This document shows positions 53,550-63,027 of a stretch of 64,000 nucleotides of DNA, piece by piece. Made by a program: the position numbers and the translations under genes. Below the pieces are notes generated by a model. That model was given only the letters and a program-made list of their open reading frames with translations. It did no database searches and was not told where the DNA came from. The stretch is from positions 1,054,001 through 1,118,000 of the forward strand of contig OY829843.1 in the NCBI GenBank assembly GCA_963691885.1, given 5' to 3'. This DNA is from G963691885 sp963691885 (GTDB lineage: Bacteria; Pseudomonadota; Alphaproteobacteria; UBA8366; Aestuariispiraceae). How positions within the stretch are numbered: the first letter of the stretch is position 1; each line of letters opens with the position of its first letter.

Positions 53550-54270
53550 GACAGGCCACCAGTTCAGAAACGAAAGCCGGCACAACCTCTGTTGCCATTC
53601 CATGCCGGCATTCATGGAAAAGGCTGGCCCCGCTGGACGGTTCAAGGTTCAATTCGACAGAATAGGCGAGACCAGCACGACGGACCTCTGCAACAAAGCC
53701 TGCGGCCGGATAAACATTGCCGCTGGTCCCGATTGAGATGAACAGTCCACAGGTACCCAGCGCATCGGCAATCCGGTCCATCCCGACCGGCATTTCGCCG
53801 AACCACACAATGTCGGGGCGTAATCCGCGGGCCTGACCGCAAGATGAACAATAATGTCCGACCCCCAAATCTTCTCGCCAGACATGCACAGTCCCACAAT
53901 TCAGACACCGGATCTTGAACAATTCACCATGCATATGAAGCAAGTTTTGACTGCCCGCCCGCTCGTGAAGATCATCAATATTCTGGGTGACGACAAGAAC
54001 CTCTTCCGGCCAGTGACGTTCTAGTTCCGCCAGCGCCAGATGGGCCGCATTGGGATGAACATCCGGGTTTCGCAAACCGGCCCGGCGCATGTTGTAAAAT
54101 TCATGCACACGATCAGGGTCGCGGCGAAATGCGTCTGGCGTCGCCACGTCTTCGAGACGCACCTTTGACCAAATCCCGTCCTTGTCGCGAAATGTGTCGA
54201 GACCGGATTCTTTTGAAAGGCCAGCGCCCGTCAGAATGACAATCGGCACTGGTTCGACCGGCAATCCCAT
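53542..54270 (-). CDS. cobB: NAD-dependent protein deacylase (sirtuin, CobB-like)
   Basis: Removes acyl groups from lysine with NAD. The 242-residue protein has VILTGAGLSKESGLDTFRDKDG near the N-terminus (NAD site), VVTQNIDDLHERAG near 98, the catalytic HMHGELF near 117, and four zinc Cys in CLNCG ... CSSCG. RPDIVWFGEMP follows. The GAGLS and Arg-Asp of FRDKDG match bacterial class III sirtuins. ATG 54270 is preferred, with AAGGG eight bases upstream; an earlier Met at 54315 is possible. Acetyl-CoA synthetase (39638) is a classic substrate. Confidence 0.93.
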   Translation of the reverse strand: MGLPVEPVPIVILTGAGLSKESGLDTFRDKDGIWSKVRLEDVATPDAFRRDPDRVHEFYNMRRAGLRNPDVHPNAAHLALAELERHWPEEVLVVTQNIDDLHERAGSQNLLHMHGELFKIRCLNCGTVHVWREDLGVGHYCSSCGQARGLRPDIVWFGEMPVGMDRIADALGTCGLFISIGTSGNVYPAAGFVAEVRRAGLAYSVELNLEPSSGASLFHECRHGMATEVVPAFVSELVACLD

Positions 54271-54378
54271 TACATAAACCCTTCCCTTGCCATATCGACA
54301 GATCGGCCGAGACATGAAACCCTGACGATAGACATCTCTTCTGTCCATCCCAGCGCGGTTACTTATCCGGAGGACATC

Positions 54379-54864
54379 ATGATACGCGTTCTGTTCGTCT
54401 GTACAGGCAATATATGTCGTTCCCCCAGTGCCGAGGCCTTGTTTCGCACAAAGGTCGCAGAGCAGGGGCTTGCCCTGGAGATCACGACAGATTCCTGTGG
54501 CACCGCGTCCTGGCACAGCGGTGAACCACCTGACAGGCGCGCGCAGAACGCCTTGAAGGCGCGGGGGATTGAAATGTCAGATCTTCGGGCGAGAGCCCTT
54601 CGGGAGGAGGATTTTACCGAATTCGACCTGCTTCTCGCGATGGATCACGGTCACTACCGGACATTGGTGCGTATGGCACCTGGCGGGTATGAGCATCGCG
54701 TCCGCATGATGCTGGAACCGGCAGAGCTCGACGGCCAGACAGAGGTCCCCGATCCCTACTACGGTGATGAAAGCGACTATGAAAAGGCCCTGGATCTGAT
54801 CGAACCGGCCTGTGATGCCTGGCTTGCCCGGATCCGGGAAACCATGCTGCAAAACGCACCTTAA
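54379..54864 (+). CDS. Low-molecular-weight protein-tyrosine phosphatase
   Basis: A 161-residue phosphatase with the N-terminal signature LFVCTGNICRSPSAEALF (the Cx5R P-loop, Cys8 to Arg14) and the acid loop VPDPYYGDESDYEKALDLIE with the catalytic Asp. The length is standard. Bacterial LMW-PTPs often act on polysaccharide tyrosine kinases, but none is in the window. ATG 54379 follows GGAGG. It diverges from cobB and its last four bases overlap the convergent phosphodiesterase gene. Confidence 0.95.
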   Translation: MIRVLFVCTGNICRSPSAEALFRTKVAEQGLALEITTDSCGTASWHSGEPPDRRAQNALKARGIEMSDLRARALREEDFTEFDLLLAMDHGHYRTLVRMAPGGYEHRVRMMLEPAELDGQTEVPDPYYGDESDYEKALDLIEPACDAWLARIRETMLQNAP

Positions 54865-55409
54865 TAGGCGTATTCACGAAGCGGATACTCAACCTCCGGC
54901 GTGTAGATCGCACCTGATTGCGACAGAAAACTGGAATAGAGCGTGAATTCCGTTGCATCAAACCCTGGAAAAGAAGCCCCGGCATGTTGGGCACAGTAGG
55001 CATTGGCGGCATCGACGCCCGTTCCCTTCAACCGCGCCAGCGTCAAATGGGGCATAAATTTTCGATCTTCGGGCGGAAGGCCAGCCCGCACGACGGCGGA
55101 CTCGATCTTGCGCTGCAGATGGAGCAGGCAATCCGTTTTGCGAACCTTCGCCACAATCGCCGAGGGTCTAGATCGCGTTCCAAACCAGGAGAGCCCGTCA
55201 AAAGCGATTTCCGCAGAACCGGCATCAATCCCTTCCAGAGCCATCGCAACGTCGTCGGCAATATTTTCATCAATATTGCCAACAAAGCGCAGGGTGATGT
55301 GAAGATTTTCAGGGCGAACCCATTTGGCACCGGGAACACCGTTGCCCAAACCACAGAGGGCGCGTCTTGCCGAGTCTGGCAGACCTAACGCGACGAATAG
55401 GCGGATCAT
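54861..55409 (-). CDS. thpR: RNA 2',3'-cyclic phosphodiesterase
   Basis: A 182-residue 2H phosphoesterase. The two HxT motifs are seen: LHITLRFVG near residue 40 and PHLTLARLKG near 122. The N-terminus MIRLFVALGLPDSAR is the LigT/ThpR start. ATG 55409 follows GGAGGTAGCC, a strong ribosome site. It converges with the LMW phosphatase gene, overlapping by four bases. Confidence 0.94.
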   Translation of the reverse strand: MIRLFVALGLPDSARRALCGLGNGVPGAKWVRPENLHITLRFVGNIDENIADDVAMALEGIDAGSAEIAFDGLSWFGTRSRPSAIVAKVRKTDCLLHLQRKIESAVVRAGLPPEDRKFMPHLTLARLKGTGVDAANAYCAQHAGASFPGFDATEFTLYSSFLSQSGAIYTPEVEYPLREYAY

Positions 55410-55509
55410 GGCTACCTCCCGGATCGCTGCGACTTGGGAATAGCCTATCCTGATTCCTGAAAAGGCGATGAGAAAAATCGCCTCTTCAGAAATTTCTAAT
55501 CCAGATCTG

Positions 55510-56565
55510 CTAACTGGTCGGGACGGGGTTTTCCTTAAAGATTTCCGCAATCCCGTCCAGGACCTCTTGAGACAGGGTGAGATCCGCTGAAGCAACGGCG
55601 CTCTTCAACTGTTCCATCGTGCGGGCGCCGAAGATATTCGAGGTCGTGAAAGGACGATCATTCACAAACGCATTTGCCATTTCGGAAGGATCCAGCCCGT
55701 GTTCGCGGGCAAGCGCAACATAGCGGTCCGTCATCTGCAAAGGTGTCGGCTGAACATAGCGCGGGAAGTAGTCTTCATAGAGTGCAATCCGCGTGCCGGC
55801 GGGACGGGCCCCGTTGCTGTATTTTCCGGACAAAACACCACCGGCCAGCGGCGAGTAAGCCAGCAATCCACATTTCGCGCGGATCGCGACCTCAGCCATA
55901 CCGACATCAAAGTGACGCATCAGCAGGTTATAAGGGTTCTGAACCGACTGGATCCTGGGCAGCCCCTTAGTTTCATGCAGTTTAAGCATCTCCATGACGC
56001 CCCAGGGATTTTCATTGGATACCCCGATATGACGGACCTTTCCGGCCTTTACCAGCTCATCAAGCGCAGACAGGGTTTCTTCAAAACCGATCCATTCCTG
56101 CTCCGCGTCATGGGTATAAGAAAGGGTCCCGAAAGTATTGGTCGTGCGTTCCGGCCAGTGCAACTGATACAGATCGATATAGTCTGTCTGCAGCCGCTTC
56201 AGGCTGGCATCGCAGGCCTCATGAATGGACTGGCGGGACAACCGCGTCTCGCCCTCAAAAAGATGGGGACGGGCCCAGGGAAACCGGGATGAACGTCCGA
56301 CAACCTTCGTCGCCAGAATCACTTCAGACCGACGACCGGTTTTTTTGAACCAGGTCCCGATGATTTCTTCAGTCTTGCCCCAGGTCGGTTCGGTGACAGG
56401 TACCGCATACATTTCCGCGGTGTCCCAGAAATTCACACCATGGGCGATGGCGTAGTCCATCTGCTCATGACCTTCCGCTTCGGAGTTCTGCTGACCAAAC
56501 GTCATCGTTCCGAGGCAGATTTTACTCACCATCAAATCCGTGGTGCCCAATTGGCGCAATTCCAT
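55510..56565 (-). CDS. Aldo/keto reductase (Tas-like)
   Basis: A 351-residue NADPH-dependent oxidoreductase. ELRQLGTTDLMVSKICLGTMTFG starts it, NFWDTAEMYAVP carries the catalytic Asp and Tyr, ATKVVG the Lys, and YQLHWPERTTNTFG the His with the long loop characteristic of Tas. The C-terminal NIFGARTMEQL binds the cofactor. ATG 56565 is preferred over a Met seven codons earlier. This is the second AKR in the window, from a different branch than the one at 47284. Confidence 0.92.
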   Translation of the reverse strand: MELRQLGTTDLMVSKICLGTMTFGQQNSEAEGHEQMDYAIAHGVNFWDTAEMYAVPVTEPTWGKTEEIIGTWFKKTGRRSEVILATKVVGRSSRFPWARPHLFEGETRLSRQSIHEACDASLKRLQTDYIDLYQLHWPERTTNTFGTLSYTHDAEQEWIGFEETLSALDELVKAGKVRHIGVSNENPWGVMEMLKLHETKGLPRIQSVQNPYNLLMRHFDVGMAEVAIRAKCGLLAYSPLAGGVLSGKYSNGARPAGTRIALYEDYFPRYVQPTPLQMTDRYVALAREHGLDPSEMANAFVNDRPFTTSNIFGARTMEQLKSAVASADLTLSQEVLDGIAEIFKENPVPTS

Positions 56566-56667
56566 ACCTAAAATCCCATACTGCAAGTTAACGTTTGTGC
56601 GGATGTATCAGGGTGGAGGAAGAGGATCAACGCCACCACCTTGCGAATTCAACGCCCTGAATGACTG

Positions 56668-57807
56668 TCAGAGAAATACCGTGAGGACCCCGGTATAGGC
56701 ATAAAGTCGGTCGCCGTTGATCTCACCATTGGCGAAAAAACCGATCAAGGGCACATCACCCAGTTCCCGGTGGATCAGATCAAGTTCCCGGTTCGGTGCC
56801 TGAAACTGGTTCGGGCCGCGCGCACAGCAGGATACATAGACAGCACCCCGCACGTCACCATCACCGATCCTGGATTTCAGACCGGCAAGCATCCGGTTCA
56901 TATCCTCAACGGCGGCCGTTTCGTCGCGCTTACAAAACAGGATGGCGTCCCCGACCGACATTTCGTCACCGATCGCGATGATATTATTTTCAATATCAAT
57001 CCCGATAAGGTTCCGGACAAGATAATCACCCTGGTCATGACCCGCCACGGGCAGTCCGGCAAAAATGCGTCCCGCCACCTTCTGCAGGTCGCCGGCAAGT
57101 TCCGCCCCGATGTCTTCCTTGAAAACATCCAGCGATGGCCGTCCATCAATTTCCAGCACGACCGGGCCTTCCGCCGCAGTCACCCGGCGCACCGGTCCGA
57201 TCGGTACGCATCCCTGGGTCAGGCCCGTCTGAACAAAGGCATGTTCCGGCGAAATCATCACACCGCTCAAACCGCCGGTTACACCATCGGCGATCTGGGC
57301 ACGGCATCCGGTTGCGGCGCTGAGGCCGCCCACCACAAACCCCTGTGTTTTGTCAGACAATGTCGACAGGTATTCCGGCAGGTTACCGCAAGCAGGGTCC
57401 GCATGAACCAGCAGCAAGGGCATGGTTGCCTGTTCGACCCATTGCTGATTCTCATTGACCGCCGCTTCCGGGCCATCCGGTGGTACGGCAATAACCCGAA
57501 ACGCCTCATCCGGCAAAGGCAACAGCATGACGGCAATTGCTGGGGTACCGAACACCTCTTCAGAATTTGCACAGATCCCGTGCCCTACGGTGCCAACCCA
57601 ATGGGGAACTCCCAGGGTCTGGCGCAGGAAGGTCTCGATATTTTCCAGCTCTGACTGAAAGCCGGCGGTGGCGTAAACAATGCCCAAACGATGTGCGACT
57701 GTGGGTTCACCCAGATCGATCAGGATCTTTGCGACAACGGACTGCCAATCAGCACCTGTCGCCATTGCCACCCGAAACGCCGAGTTTTGCCCCGAAACCA
57801 TATCCAA
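56668..57807 (-). CDS. FIST-domain sensory protein
   Basis: A 379-residue protein with both halves of the FIST module. The N-terminal beta-alpha part contains HRLGIVYATAGFQSELENIETFL and WVGTVGHGICANSEEVFG. The C-terminal part contains LIGIDIENNIIAIGDEMSVGDAILFCKRDETAAVEDMNRML and GAVYVSCCARGPNQF, then GDVPLIGFFANGEIN near the end. FIST domains are thought to bind small ligands such as amino acids and usually precede signalling domains, but here none follows. The start is TTG 57807; ATG 57801 is an alternative. No partner is obvious. Confidence 0.88.
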   Translation of the reverse strand: MDMVSGQNSAFRVAMATGADWQSVVAKILIDLGEPTVAHRLGIVYATAGFQSELENIETFLRQTLGVPHWVGTVGHGICANSEEVFGTPAIAVMLLPLPDEAFRVIAVPPDGPEAAVNENQQWVEQATMPLLLVHADPACGNLPEYLSTLSDKTQGFVVGGLSAATGCRAQIADGVTGGLSGVMISPEHAFVQTGLTQGCVPIGPVRRVTAAEGPVVLEIDGRPSLDVFKEDIGAELAGDLQKVAGRIFAGLPVAGHDQGDYLVRNLIGIDIENNIIAIGDEMSVGDAILFCKRDETAAVEDMNRMLAGLKSRIGDGDVRGAVYVSCCARGPNQFQAPNRELDLIHRELGDVPLIGFFANGEINGDRLYAYTGVLTVFL

Positions 57808-57940
57808 GATTTCACACTCTCATTTCGACAATTATTGCTGTTTTAACCAGCTTTGCCGCAATTTTTTGTATATTTTGCTTAGTGAAACAGCTAGGGCGGA
57901 CTTGTCTGCTGTCCAGCCCTGTCGAACAAAAAAATGACCT

Positions 57941-58669
57941 TTAACTCAGGCTGTGGTGTTCGAGAGCTTTCATGACAATCGGCAGGATCTTTTCAACGAT
58001 CACGGCAACCCCTTCGGCATTGGGGTGAATACCATCGCGCTGATTGAGGGCGGGGTCCGCGACGACACCATCCAGAAAGAAAGGGTAGAACAGGACATCA
58101 GGCCGGGCAGCCGCCAGTTCCGGGAAGAGAGTGTTGAACTCCGCCTCGAATTCGGGACCCAGATTGGGTGGGGCAAGCATGCCGGTGAAAACAACGGTAA
58201 CATTCGCCGCCAGCGCCTTATCCAGAATAACCCCCAGATTACGGCGGGTTTCAGCCGGATCGACGCCCCGCAAGCCATCATTTGCGCCCAGTTCAACGAT
58301 CAGAACATCCGGGTTATCCGACAATGTCCAGTCGATCCGGGCCGCTCCGCCAGCCGTTGTATCACCGGACACACCGGCATTGATCATCTGAACCGGCTGA
58401 CCAGCCGCTTCCAGGGCAACGGAAAGCTGGGTCGGGAAACTCTCGGCACCGGGCAAGCCATAACCAGCGGTCAAACTATCGCCAAAAGCCGTTATGACGG
58501 GCAGTCCATCCTTTGCATTCGCCGTGGTGGAAACCCCAGTGAGTGGTGTCAGGACGACCAAAGCCAACAGCATCAGTACCGCACGCGCCCTGTTGAAAAC
58601 GCTTAAATACCTGCCATATGTCTGAACTGAGTTCTGATTTTGATCGTAAACCCCTTCAGAACCAGCCAT
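57941..58669 (-). CDS. Periplasmic arylesterase/lysophospholipase of the GDSL (SGNH) family, TesA-like
   Basis: A 242-residue secreted hydrolase. After a basic start, the hydrophobic core VLMLLALVVLTPLTG and the cleavage site ANA/KDG form a signal peptide. The SGNH blocks are ITAFGDSLTAGYGLPG (Ser), NAGVSGDTTAGG (Gly), IVELGANDGLRG (Asn) and the C-terminal DGIHPNAEG (Asp, His). ATG 58669 is chosen with GGAC upstream; earlier in-frame starts reach into the divergent ABC gene. It is divergently paired with an ABC ATPase/permease pair, the same grouping as tesA-ybbA-ybbP in enterobacteria. Confidence 0.9.
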   Translation of the reverse strand: MAGSEGVYDQNQNSVQTYGRYLSVFNRARAVLMLLALVVLTPLTGVSTTANAKDGLPVITAFGDSLTAGYGLPGAESFPTQLSVALEAAGQPVQMINAGVSGDTTAGGAARIDWTLSDNPDVLIVELGANDGLRGVDPAETRRNLGVILDKALAANVTVVFTGMLAPPNLGPEFEAEFNTLFPELAAARPDVLFYPFFLDGVVADPALNQRDGIHPNAEGVAVIVEKILPIVMKALEHHSLS

Positions 58670-58733
58670 TTGGTCCAGTGCAGGGACAGCCAGTCCCCGG
58701 TTACAATCTTCGATGGAAAGAGAATTCGAACCC

Positions 58734-59501
58734 ATGGCGGAACTTTCTGATGCAGTTGCAAAATCCGGCGTGAAGCCCGTTATCGACATTCACGACCTGC
58801 GTCTTACACTTGGGTCCGATGCGGGCGAGGTCAATATCCTGCGCGGCATTGATTTATCAGTAACCGCTGGTGAAAGCCTGAGTATCGTTGGCCCCAGCGG
58901 GTCCGGAAAAACCTCCATGATGATGGTGATCGCGGGTCTTGAACGGGCAACCTCTGGCCAGGTCCAGATCGGCGGCAACGACTTCACCAAGCTCAGCGAG
59001 GATGAACTGGCACTCTTCCGCCGCGATAATCTGGGCATCGTTTTTCAGAGTTTTCATCTCGTTCCCACCATGAACGCTGTCGAAAACGTCGCCATTCCCC
59101 TCGAACTGGCCGGAAGACGCGATGCGTTTGAACGTGCAAGAATGCTTTTGGAGCGGGTCGGTCTCAGCCATCGTCTGGACCACTATCCGGGCCAGCTTTC
59201 CGGTGGCGAACAACAGCGCGTCGCCCTTGCCCGTGCTTTTGCACCCAACCCAAAGCTCATTCTGGCCGATGAACCGACCGGCAATCTGGACGGATCCACC
59301 GGTCAGCAGGTCATCGATCTGATGTTCGAGATGTCCGAGACAGAGGACGTCACCCTTCTTCTCATTACCCACGACAATAACCTCGCCGGGAAATGCAGCC
59401 GTGTCATCCGTCTGGAAGACGGGTTGGTTGTGCGGGACGAGGCGACCGGCAATAGGCCCGCCACAACCCAAACCGCTTCACCCCAAGCCGCTGCTGAATA
59501 A
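58734..59501 (+). CDS. ABC transporter ATP-binding protein (YbbA-like)
   Basis: A 255-residue ATPase of the LolD/MacB-like family. Walker A is GPSGSGKTS near residue 52, the Q-loop is VFQSFHLVPTMNAVENVAIPLELAG near 104, the signature is LSGGEQQRVALARAF near 153 and Walker B is LILADEPTGNLD near 172. ATG 58734 (MAELSD) is chosen; ATG 58713 has no ribosome site. A Thr/Gln-rich tail ends it. The permease gene follows after nine bases. Confidence 0.95.
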   Translation: MAELSDAVAKSGVKPVIDIHDLRLTLGSDAGEVNILRGIDLSVTAGESLSIVGPSGSGKTSMMMVIAGLERATSGQVQIGGNDFTKLSEDELALFRRDNLGIVFQSFHLVPTMNAVENVAIPLELAGRRDAFERARMLLERVGLSHRLDHYPGQLSGGEQQRVALARAFAPNPKLILADEPTGNLDGSTGQQVIDLMFEMSETEDVTLLLITHDNNLAGKCSRVIRLEDGLVVRDEATGNRPATTQTASPQAAAE

Positions 59502-59510
59502 GGGGTCACT

Positions 59511-62033
59511 ATGCTCTCTCTCGCCTTTCGTTTTGCGCGCCGCGAGATGCGCGGCGGCCTTAAAGGGTTTCGCATCTTCCTTGCCTGTCTGGCCATGGGT
59601 GTCGCCGCAATTGCGGGTGTCGGCTCTGTTTCCTCTGCGATCATCGCGGGTTTGAAAACGGACGCGCGCATTCTGCTGGGCGGTGATCTGGATCTGCGTT
59701 TGACCCATATTCGCGGCAGCGACGAACAGATCGCCTGGATGCAGGCAAATGCCGACCGCGTTTCCGAGATCGCGACCATGCGGGCAATGGCCGTGCGGGA
59801 AGACGGCGAATCCCGCCGTCTGGTGGAATTGAAAGCTGTCGACAGCCTGTATCCGCTCTTTGGATCCGTCACCCTTGGATCCGATCAACCCTTGGAATCC
59901 ACACTGGCCTCCGCAGAACCGGGCGTTTTTGGCGCGGCAGTATCGCCGCGCCTGCTGGACCGGCTTGAAATGGGCATTGGTGACCGGTTCAGGGTCGGCA
60001 GTGCCCTGTTCGAAGTCAAATCGACCCTCGATTCCGTCCCCGATCGCGGGAACCAGGGTTTCGAGCTGGGCCCACCAGTGATGGTTCCCTTCGCAGGGTT
60101 GGAGGCATCCGGTCTGATACAGCCCGGCAGTCAGATCCGCTTCCACTATCGCATTGATCTGGCCGAGGGTGTTTCCACAGCCGAATGGCAGGAAAGCCTG
60201 ACAGAAACCTTCCCCAAGGCCGGTTGGCGGATCCGCGCCCTCGATAATGCCGCACCGAACATTCAGCGCTTTGTCGACAGGGTGACCCTCTTCCTGACAC
60301 TGGTGGGGCTCACCGCCCTGCTGGTTGGCGGGGTTGGTGTCGGAAACGCCGTGCGGGCCTTCCTGGATTCCCGAACCGCCACCATCGCAACCCTCAAATG
60401 TCTGGGTGCGTCCAGCCAACTGATCTTCACCACCTATATCATTCAGGTGCTCACTCTTGGCATTGTTGGTATCGCCATTGGCCTCGTGATCGGGACGCTG
60501 GCGCCGCTGGCCGCAGCACCGTTGGTTGAAGGACGCCTGCCGGTTGCGGCAAGGATCGGTATTTATCCGGAACCCTTGATCATTGCGGCCCTGTTCGGGG
60601 TGCTGGTGACCCTGATCTTCGCGCTTTGGCCCCTGGCCAGGGCGCAGAGCGTACCGGCGGCTACCCTCTTCCGGAATGTCCTGACCCCGATCACATCCCG
60701 CCCCTCCGCGAAAATGATGGCAATGATTGCTGGCGCGGCCATGATCCTTTGTGGTCTTGCCGTCGTGACAGCGGATAATCCACGGATCGCTGTCGGTTTT
60801 GTGCTGGGTTCGGCGGGCAGCCTACTGGCCTTCCGCGGGGCGGCCTGGCTGGTCATGCGCCTGGCAAAGGCTTTGCCGCGCCCACGCGGCGCCAAACTGC
60901 GTCTGGCACTGGCAAATCTCCACCGTCCGGGTGCGGCGACCCCCAGCGTCATTGTTTCCCTGGGTCTTGGCCTGACCGTGATGGCAACTGTCGCGCTGAT
61001 CGAAGGCAATCTGTCGAACCAGTTGAACCGCACCTTGCGGGGTGAAGTGCCCGGCTTCTTCTTCATCGACATTCAGCCCAACCAGATCGAAGAATTTGCC
61101 ACGATGGTCGGCGATCATCCGACCGTGACCCGTGTTGATGAAGTCCCGATGATGCGCGGCCGGATCACGGCGATGAAGGGCGTTCCCGCCGATGAAATTG
61201 AGGCACCCTCCGAAGAGGCCTGGGTTTTGCGCGGCGATCGCGGTTTTACCTGGTCTCGAACACCACCCGAAAACTCTGAAATCATACGCGGCGAATGGTG
61301 GCCGGAAAATTATTCCGGCGAATTGCTGGTCAGCTTTGATGAAGAGGCTGCTGTCGCTTTTGGCATGGATATCGGGGACACGATCACGCTTAACCTGCTG
61401 GGTCGCGAATTTGAGGCCAAGATCGCAAACCTGCGGAAAATCGACTGGACCAGCATGGGGATCAACTTCGTGATGGTCTTCTCGCCGGGCATTCTGCAAT
61501 CGGCCCCACAAAGCTATATCGCGACCGCCTATCTGGAAGAAGGTCAGGAACAGGCACTGGAAAAGGCCATTACAACGACCTTCCCCAATGTCTCCGCGAT
61601 CCGTATGAAGGAAGTCCTGGAAAGCGTCGATGATATTGTCGGTAACCTTGCCGTCGCGGTCCGGATTATCGCGGGCATCGCCATCATCGCCGGTATTCTG
61701 GTTCTGGCAGGGGCTGTCGCAGCGGGACATGCCAGAAGGGTCTATGACAGTGTCGTCCTGAAAGTGCTGGGTGCGACACGGCGGGATGTCGCCAGCGCCT
61801 TTGTTCTGGAATACGGGTTGATGGGGCTTGTCACCGCGTTGATCGCCAGCGCTGTCGGCACGATTTCGGCCTATGCCGTAATTGAGCTGGTCATGGGCGC
61901 GGAATGGATTTTTGTGCCCTGGGCGATGATTTCAACGATCCTGATCGCGGTTACCATCACCCTTGGGGCTGGTCTCGCCGGAACATGGGTTGCACTGGGT
62001 CGGAAGGCGGCACCACTGCTTCGGAACGATTAA
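59511..62033 (+). CDS. ABC transporter permease, FtsX-like (YbbP-like)
   Basis: An 840-residue permease with an N-terminal anchor (FLACLAMGVAAIAGVGSVSS), a large periplasmic domain, and two FtsX/MacB-type membrane blocks: FLTLVGLTALLVGGVGVGNAVRAFLDSR near 265 and AVRIIAGIAIIAGILVLAGAVAAGHARRVYDSVVLKVLGATR near 720. In-between segments add further helices, about ten in all, as in YbbP. With the adjacent ATPase it probably moves or extracts a lipid or lipoprotein from the inner membrane; the neighbouring periplasmic esterase hints at a lipid-like substrate. Function remains unproven. Confidence 0.92.
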   Translation: MLSLAFRFARREMRGGLKGFRIFLACLAMGVAAIAGVGSVSSAIIAGLKTDARILLGGDLDLRLTHIRGSDEQIAWMQANADRVSEIATMRAMAVREDGESRRLVELKAVDSLYPLFGSVTLGSDQPLESTLASAEPGVFGAAVSPRLLDRLEMGIGDRFRVGSALFEVKSTLDSVPDRGNQGFELGPPVMVPFAGLEASGLIQPGSQIRFHYRIDLAEGVSTAEWQESLTETFPKAGWRIRALDNAAPNIQRFVDRVTLFLTLVGLTALLVGGVGVGNAVRAFLDSRTATIATLKCLGASSQLIFTTYIIQVLTLGIVGIAIGLVIGTLAPLAAAPLVEGRLPVAARIGIYPEPLIIAALFGVLVTLIFALWPLARAQSVPAATLFRNVLTPITSRPSAKMMAMIAGAAMILCGLAVVTADNPRIAVGFVLGSAGSLLAFRGAAWLVMRLAKALPRPRGAKLRLALANLHRPGAATPSVIVSLGLGLTVMATVALIEGNLSNQLNRTLRGEVPGFFFIDIQPNQIEEFATMVGDHPTVTRVDEVPMMRGRITAMKGVPADEIEAPSEEAWVLRGDRGFTWSRTPPENSEIIRGEWWPENYSGELLVSFDEEAAVAFGMDIGDTITLNLLGREFEAKIANLRKIDWTSMGINFVMVFSPGILQSAPQSYIATAYLEEGQEQALEKAITTTFPNVSAIRMKEVLESVDDIVGNLAVAVRIIAGIAIIAGILVLAGAVAAGHARRVYDSVVLKVLGATRRDVASAFVLEYGLMGLVTALIASAVGTISAYAVIELVMGAEWIFVPWAMISTILIAVTITLGAGLAGTWVALGRKAAPLLRND

Positions 62034-62214
62034 CCGCGACAGGTTGACACAGCTCGCACAGGAATCTGTCGAAACCGGCACAAGTATTGTGAAAAATTCG
62101 GGAATCCGGACCGGTTAAGATTGAATCGCAACCCCTAAATTCCATATACTAGTAACAAATCCGTCTGCCTCAGCAGGTCGGATCATCTTAACTTGAAACG
62201 GGTAGGGGTAAAAA

Positions 62215-62958
62215 ATGGCTTTGGATCCTCGCGCTTCCGCAACGACGATGGGGCGTGCTGATAGCCGCGCCGAGTTTGATGCCGGCCTGCGCAGCTATAT
62301 GTTAAATGTCTATAACCTGATGGCGCTGGGCGTTGCCTTCACGGGTGTTATCGTCCTTGCGATGGCAAATATGCCAAACCTGATGGCAACAATTGCTGTT
62401 GGTCCGATGAAATGGGTGCTGTTTGCCGCCCTGATCGGTATGGGCTTCTTCTCCGGCAAAATCATCACCATGAAATCAGGTGTCGCGGCACAGGCCTTCT
62501 ACTGGACCTATTGCGCACTCTGGGGTGCCATGATTTCGCCAATGGTTGCCTTCTTCCTGCAATCGACAGCTGGAACGATGGATGTGGCTCGCGCCTTCTT
62601 CATCACCTCTGCAATGTTCGCGGGGATGAGCCTGTTTGGTTACACCACCAAGAAAGATCTCAGCGGTTTCGGTCGCTTTGCCCTGATGGCGGTTATCGGC
62701 ATCTTCGTTGCCATGCTGGTCAACGTTTTCTTCATCCAGAGCTCGGCCTTCAGCTTCGGCATCTCGGCTGTGGTTGTTCTGCTGTTCGCCGGCATCACCG
62801 CCTGGGAAACCCAGCAGATCAAAAACATGTATGCAGAGCATTATGGTCAGGACGTGATCTCACGCATGGCCATCTTCGGCGCCCTGCAGCTTTATGGCAG
62901 CTTCGTTGTGATGTTCATCCACATCCTGAACCTGCTGGGCATGATGCGCAGCGAGTAA
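62215..62958 (+). CDS. Bax1-I (BAX inhibitor-1/YccA) family membrane protein
   Basis: A 247-residue protein with seven membrane segments. The N-terminal cytosolic part RADSRAEFDAGLRSYMLNVYNLMALG is typical of the family, and FGALQLYGSFVVMFIHILNLLGMMRSE at the C-terminus is the hallmark ending. TAWETQQIKNMY lies in the last loop, with Asp/Glu residues that form the calcium/proton site in relatives. ATG 62215 follows GGGG. It is monocistronic with a terminator downstream. Family members act as pH-dependent calcium leak channels or protease modulators. Confidence 0.94.
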   Translation: MALDPRASATTMGRADSRAEFDAGLRSYMLNVYNLMALGVAFTGVIVLAMANMPNLMATIAVGPMKWVLFAALIGMGFFSGKIITMKSGVAAQAFYWTYCALWGAMISPMVAFFLQSTAGTMDVARAFFITSAMFAGMSLFGYTTKKDLSGFGRFALMAVIGIFVAMLVNVFFIQSSAFSFGISAVVVLLFAGITAWETQQIKNMYAEHYGQDVISRMAIFGALQLYGSFVVMFIHILNLLGMMRSE

Positions 62959-62983
62959 TCGCCAAACATCAAGAAAATGCATT

Positions 62984-63025
62984 GAAGGGACCGGGGAGAA
63001 ATCTCCGGGCCCTTCTCCGTTTATG
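62984..63025 (+). terminator. Terminator hairpin between the Bax1-I gene and the MFS gene
   Basis: GAAGGG/CCCTTC, CC/GG and GGAG/CTCC pair in order around AAAT, giving a long imperfect stem followed by TCCGTTTA. It lies between two convergent genes and may serve both. Confidence 0.6.
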
Positions 63026-63027
63026 AT

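Noticed and set aside
59478..61730. Two long frames (313 and 302 residues) antisense to the FtsX-like permease gene
   Set aside because: Shadows in a GC-rich gene; the products are rich in His, Gln and Cys without any recognisable domain.
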